Both the position numbers and the translations under genes were made by a program. The notes under the pieces were generated by a model. The model was not told where the DNA came from and ran no database searches. It saw nothing but the letters and a program-made list of their open reading frames with translations. DNA of 10,410 bases from JAITWN01 sp964437335. Its GTDB lineage: Bacteria > Pseudomonadota > Gammaproteobacteria > SZUA-140. The stretch spans positions 1 to 10,410 of the forward strand of contig CAYTGL010000063.1 of NCBI GenBank assembly GCA_964437335.1. The letters are read 5' to 3'. Shown piece by piece: positions 7,090 through 10,410 of this stretch; positions within the stretch are counted from its first letter, which is position 1, and each line of letters starts with the position of its first letter.

Positions 7090-8010
7090 TCAATCGCCGC
7101 CAGATCCGGTGAAATAGCCGTCAGCGGCCGCCAGTTCGTCGGCAGTCAGCAGGAAGACCCCCTGTCCGCCATGGGCGAACTCCAGCCACAAAAACGGTAC
7201 CTCGGGAAAGCGCCGTATTAGCGCATCTTCGGAAGCCCCGACTTCAACCACCAGCACCCCGTTCGGCACCAGATGCCGACCCGCCTCGCGCAGGATACGC
7301 ACGACGATATCGAGACCATCACGCCCACCGGCGAGTCCGAGCGCCGGCTCCCGGCGAAACTCCTCGGGCAACGCCGCCATCTCGGCCTCGTCGACATAAG
7401 GCGGATTGCCGACGATCAGGTCATAGACCCGTCCCTCGAGCGCCGCGAACAGGTCGGAACGGATCGCGTGCACACGTCCGGCAAACCCATGCTCCCCGAT
7501 ATTCCTGCGCGCAATCGCCAGCGCCTCCTCCGATACGTCGATGGCGTCGATCTCCGCCTCCGGGAACTTGCAGGCGCAGGCAATCGCGATACAGCCGCTG
7601 CCGGTGCCGATATCGAGGATGCGACGCACGGTACGATCCGGCGCGATCCAGGGCGCAAAACCGGCATCGATCAGTTCGGCGATTGGAGACCGCGGGATCA
7701 GCACATGCGGGTCGACATGAAAACGCAACCCGCAGAACCAGGCAATGCCGGTCAGATAGGCCGTCGGCATTCGTTCGTCGATCCGGCGCGCGACCAGCTT
7801 TGCGATGGCTTCACGCTCCTGACCGGTCAGTACGGTCGTCAGTACTACAGGCGGCACCACCGGCGGCAGCCGCAGCGCCGCGAGCACCAGCCACGCGGCC
7901 TCGTCGAACGGATTGTCGGTGCCGTGGCCGTGGCTCAACCCGGCCAGTTCGAACGCCCCCGCGACCCGCCGTATCGCCTGTTCGATCGTCTCGCTGTCCT
8001 CGTCGGTCAT
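7090..8010 (-). CDS. prmB: Ribosomal protein uL3 N5-glutamine methyltransferase
   Basis: SAM-dependent methyltransferase of the HemK/PrmC superfamily; in E. coli it methylates a glutamine side chain of ribosomal protein L3 and aids 50S assembly. 306 residues (E. coli 310). An N-terminal helical substrate domain contains HGHGTDNPFDEA (27-38) and the PrmB-typical YLTGIAWFCGLRF and VLIPRSPIAELI. The SAM site DIGTGSG is at 133-139 and the catalytic NPPY at 202-205. PRSPI rather than PrmC's PR(P)DTE separates PrmB from PrmC. I chose the ATG at 8010 because AGAGG lies nine bases upstream and the homology begins there. An ATG at 8067 would add 19 unconserved residues and begin inside the palindrome. 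Its close spacing to hemN (55 bases) suggests one transcript, but this is inference. Confidence 0.96.
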   Translation of the reverse strand: MTDEDSETIEQAIRRVAGAFELAGLSHGHGTDNPFDEAAWLVLAALRLPPVVPPVVLTTVLTGQEREAIAKLVARRIDERMPTAYLTGIAWFCGLRFHVDPHVLIPRSPIAELIDAGFAPWIAPDRTVRRILDIGTGSGCIAIACACKFPEAEIDAIDVSEEALAIARRNIGEHGFAGRVHAIRSDLFAALEGRVYDLIVGNPPYVDEAEMAALPEEFRREPALGLAGGRDGLDIVVRILREAGRHLVPNGVLVVEVGASEDALIRRFPEVPFLWLEFAHGGQGVFLLTADELAAADGYFTGSGGD

Positions 8011-8059
8011 CGGCGTAAGCCTCTTTCTATCTGCGCGGGTTCGCGATGGCCATATGCCC

Positions 8060-8090
8060 GGCATCAATAGGGTCTGACCCTATTGACGCC
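8060..8090. repeat. Long perfect-stem palindrome with GGGTCTGACCC core (REP-like), prmB–rimB gap
   Basis: TCAATAGGGT (8064-8073) and ACCCTATTGA (8077-8086) are perfect 10-base arms around CTG. GGC and GCC extend the stem outward across one A/C mismatch, which becomes a G-U pair in minus-strand RNA, giving a nearly perfect 14-base-pair helix. It lies between the divergent prmB and rimB starts. No T-run follows on either side, so it is not a standard terminator. The core matches the palindrome at 5621-5641. Confidence 0.7.
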
Positions 8091-8129
8091 CTTGCATGAG
8101 AATGCCCATTCACGCAATCATGCGCGTTA

Positions 8130-8582
8130 ATGATACGACCCACTCCTCGAGCTGCACAGAGAATCCACGCCGGCTGGCGCGAATGGCTCGCGCTGCCGGA
8201 ACTCGGCATCCCGGCCATCAAGGCCAAGATTGACACCGGCGCCCGCACATCAGCGCTGCATAGCTACCGGGTCACGCCGTTCCGCAAGCGTGGCAAATTT
8301 ATGGTCCGTTTTGACATCCATCCACTGCAGGCCCGCACCGATGTCTCGTTGACTTGCAATGCCGAGCTCGTCGACCGGCGCTGGGTCAGCGACTCCGGCG
8401 GGCACCGCGAGCTGCGCTTCGTCATCAGCACTCTGCTGCGCCTCGGCGACGATGAATGGCCTATCGAAGTCAGTCTGACCAACCGCGACCCGATGCGCTT
8501 TCGCATGTTGCTCGGGCGCACCGCAATGCACGGGCGGATCAACGTGATACCGGATGCCTCATATCTGTTGGGAAAGCTGTAG
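8130..8582 (+). CDS. rimB: RimB-family retropepsin-like protease (annotated elsewhere as 'ATP-dependent zinc protease', COG4067)
   Basis: 150-residue small protein of the PF05618 family. The family name 'ATP-dependent zinc protease' is historical; the visible motif is that of a retropepsin aspartic protease, with the DTGA motif at 35-38 in AKIDTGARTSALH and a hydrophobic-hydrophobic-Gly motif in MLLGRTAM near the C-terminus. The N-terminal GWREWLALPELGIPAIKAK is typical. In Pseudomonas, RimB acts with RimK, the S6 glutamate ligase, in controlling ribosome modification; a similar role is inferred here because rimK is the next gene. There is no zinc motif, no ATP-binding motif and no signal peptide. 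The ATG at 8130 has no clear Shine-Dalgarno, but no closer ATG precedes the conserved region. The gene is convergent with rimK, not in an operon with it. Confidence 0.85.
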   Translation: MIRPTPRAAQRIHAGWREWLALPELGIPAIKAKIDTGARTSALHSYRVTPFRKRGKFMVRFDIHPLQARTDVSLTCNAELVDRRWVSDSGGHRELRFVISTLLRLGDDEWPIEVSLTNRDPMRFRMLLGRTAMHGRINVIPDASYLLGKL

Positions 8583-8634
8583 TGGTCAGGAGTGAAACTG
8601 CGTATCCGGTGCTCCGTAGCTTATTTGAATACCA

Positions 8635-9540
8635 CTACCCCTTCCCTCGCGTCCGGGTCCGATTCGCCCTCGCGTTCTTCTCGGCGAATTCGATGATCAT
8701 GCCGGCGATGTCGCAGTTCGTCGTCTCCTCGATGCCCTCGAGTCCCGGCGACGAGTTGACTTCCATGACCACCGGTCCGTGATTCGACCGCAAGATATCG
8801 ACACCAGCGACGTTGAGACCGATCACGCGCGCTGCGCGCACCGCAGTCGAACGCTCCTCCGGCGTCAAGCGCGCCTTGGTCGCAGTGCCGCCGCGATGCA
8901 GATTCGAACGGAACTCCCCCTCCTTCGCCTGCCGCTTCATCGCCGCGACGACCTTGCCGCCAATCACGAAGCAGCGGATATCGGAACCGCGCGCCTCGCG
9001 AATATATTCCTGCACCAGGATATTCGCCTTGAGTCCGAGAAACGCGTCAATAACGCTCTCCGCTGCCTTAGGCGTCTCGGCGAGCACTACCCCGATGCCC
9101 TGGGTTCCCTCGATCAGCTTGATCACCAGCGGCGCCCCGCCGACCATCGAGATCACATGCCGGATGTCATCCGGTGAATGCGCGAGTCCCGTCACCGGCA
9201 GACTGATACCCTTGCGTGCAAGCAACTGTAATGAACGCAGCTTGTCGCGCGCGCGCGTGATCGCAACCGACTCGTTGACCGGGTACACCCCCATCATCTC
9301 GAACTGCCGCAGCACCGCGGTCCCATAGAATGTGATCGACGCTCCGATCCGCGGAATCACCGCGTCGAAACCGGTCAGTTCCTCGCCTTTGTAGTAGATG
9401 GCCGATCCGGGAGTGGTGACGTTGATGTAGCAGTGCAGCGGATCGATGATACGTACCTGATGCCCCCGCTCCTTCGCCGCTTGGGCAAGGCGGCGCGTGG
9501 AATAGAGGCCCGACTTTCTGGAAAGGATCGCGAATTTCAT
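8635..9540 (-). CDS. rimK: Ribosomal protein S6–L-glutamate ligase
   Basis: ATP-grasp enzyme that adds glutamate residues to the C-terminus of ribosomal protein S6; RimK proteins can also make poly-glutamate. 301 residues (E. coli 300), complete. The N-terminal domain begins MKFAILSRKSGLYSTRRL. Then come the PRIG segment (63-66), TRARDKLRSLQLLARKGI, the ATP-binding K141 and flexible loop GTQGIG (145-150), QEYI, and the metal-binding residues D248, E260 and N262 (VDIL…VMEVNSSPG). The tail is basic (RTRTRGKG). I chose the ATG at 9540, where E. coli RimK starts; the 38-residue upstream extension is not conserved. The leader is pyrimidine-rich (CCCTCC before the ATG) with no Shine-Dalgarno. Convergent with rimB, divergent from ettA. 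Confidence 0.97.
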   Translation of the reverse strand: MKFAILSRKSGLYSTRRLAQAAKERGHQVRIIDPLHCYINVTTPGSAIYYKGEELTGFDAVIPRIGASITFYGTAVLRQFEMMGVYPVNESVAITRARDKLRSLQLLARKGISLPVTGLAHSPDDIRHVISMVGGAPLVIKLIEGTQGIGVVLAETPKAAESVIDAFLGLKANILVQEYIREARGSDIRCFVIGGKVVAAMKRQAKEGEFRSNLHRGGTATKARLTPEERSTAVRAARVIGLNVAGVDILRSNHGPVVMEVNSSPGLEGIEETTNCDIAGMIIEFAEKNARANRTRTRGKG

Positions 9541-9570
9541 TGGAGGGCGGAAGGGGGTCGAATGGCGCCC

Positions 9571-9576
9571 ACTATA
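9571..9576 (-). promoter_or_regulatory. Possible -10 box of rimK
   Basis: TATAGT reads on the minus strand about 30 bases before the rimK ATG, giving a predicted leader of about 24 bases. A second, offset AT-rich hexamer TATGTT overlaps it. No -35 box of quality is seen at 16-18 bases. Confidence 0.3.
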
Positions 9577-9623
9577 ACATAACGCGGGTGTGCGACTGCG
9601 ATAGCCGGCGACATGAAGGTAGC

Positions 9624-9651
9624 GGGCGGGATCAAGGCACAGTGCCCGCCC
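9624..9651. repeat. Nested inverted repeats in the rimK–ettA divergent region
   Basis: GGGCGGG (9624-9630) pairs with CCCGCCC (9645-9651) around a 14-base loop. Within it, GGCAC-A-GTGCC (9636-9646) is a competing perfect 5-base palindrome that overlaps the 3' arm. The element covers the -35 area and spacer of the predicted ettA promoter, so it could be an operator; it could also be chance in GC-rich sequence. Confidence 0.35.
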
Positions 9652-9655
9652 CATG

Positions 9656-9664
9656 TGTTATCAT
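9656..9664 (+). promoter_or_regulatory. Extended -10 promoter of ettA
   Basis: TGTTATCAT matches the extended -10 pattern TGnTATAAT except for one C. The -35 at 17 bases is GGCACA (9636-9641), 3 of 6, as is common for extended -10 promoters. Start would be near 9671, leaving about 40 bases of leader before the ettA ATG. Confidence 0.5.
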
Positions 9665-9710
9665 CCGGCACACATTATTCCACCTGCATCATGACAATCC
9701 CGGGACTCCC

Positions 9711-10410
<700 letters not shown>

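Noticed and set aside
8011..8067. N-terminal extension of PrmB to the ATG at 8067
   Set aside because: It adds 19 unconserved residues, begins inside the palindrome, and the ATG at 8010 has a good AGAGG ribosome binding site.
8583..8634. Bidirectional terminator between rimB and rimK
   Set aside because: GTGGT/ACCAC and GGAGT/GCTCC pairings exist but have long loops, short stems and no T-runs.
9541..9654. 38-residue N-terminal extension of RimK
   Set aside because: E. coli RimK starts at the MK(F/I)AILSR residues; the extension is not conserved and would span the predicted promoter.

Overview
The window looks like a core chromosomal segment of a GC-rich gammaproteobacterium. The proteins most resemble gammaproteobacterial versions of ClpX, ClpP, Tig, AroC, HemN, PrmB, RimK and EttA, and the order tRNA cluster–tig–clpP–clpX and aroC–MFS transporter is of the kind seen in Pseudomonas and relatives. 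Two runs of exactly 10 N suggest a draft or metagenome-assembled scaffold. No species can be named from the sequence alone.

Layout, right to left along the minus strand from about 8010: prmB, hemN, aroC and an MFS permease lie close together (gaps of 55, 75 and 15 bases). Next comes a well-formed sigma70 promoter driving four tRNA genes, Pro(UGG), Arg(UCU), His(GUG) and Lys(CUU). The protein-quality-control genes follow: tig, clpP with its own promoter, and the 5' part of clpX, which runs off the left edge. On the right are a plus-strand retropepsin-like protease gene (RimB family), a convergent minus-strand rimK, and the 5' part of ettA on the plus strand, which runs off the right edge.

Functionally this is a translation and protein-homeostasis neighbourhood. 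PrmB methylates ribosomal protein uL3, RimK adds glutamates to S6, and RimB is its usual genetic partner. EttA gates the 70S ribosome. The tRNAs feed translation, trigger factor receives nascent chains, and ClpXP degrades proteins. HemN (anaerobic haem synthesis) and AroC (chorismate synthesis) are housekeeping metabolism carried alongside.

I see no mobile element gene, CRISPR array, phage gene or defence island, and no convincing undescribed multi-gene system. The most interesting non-genic signals are two hairpin palindromes sharing a TCTGACCC core (hemN–aroC gap and prmB–rimB gap), which look like dispersed REP-like repeats. Other points worth a look are a trigger factor whose PPIase pocket has lost a key phenylalanine, the tail-to-tail rimB/rimK arrangement, and an assembly gap sitting on the ABC signature motif of EttA. 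No stretch over 300 bases lacks a gene; the longest intergenic region is about 170 bases, between rimK and ettA.
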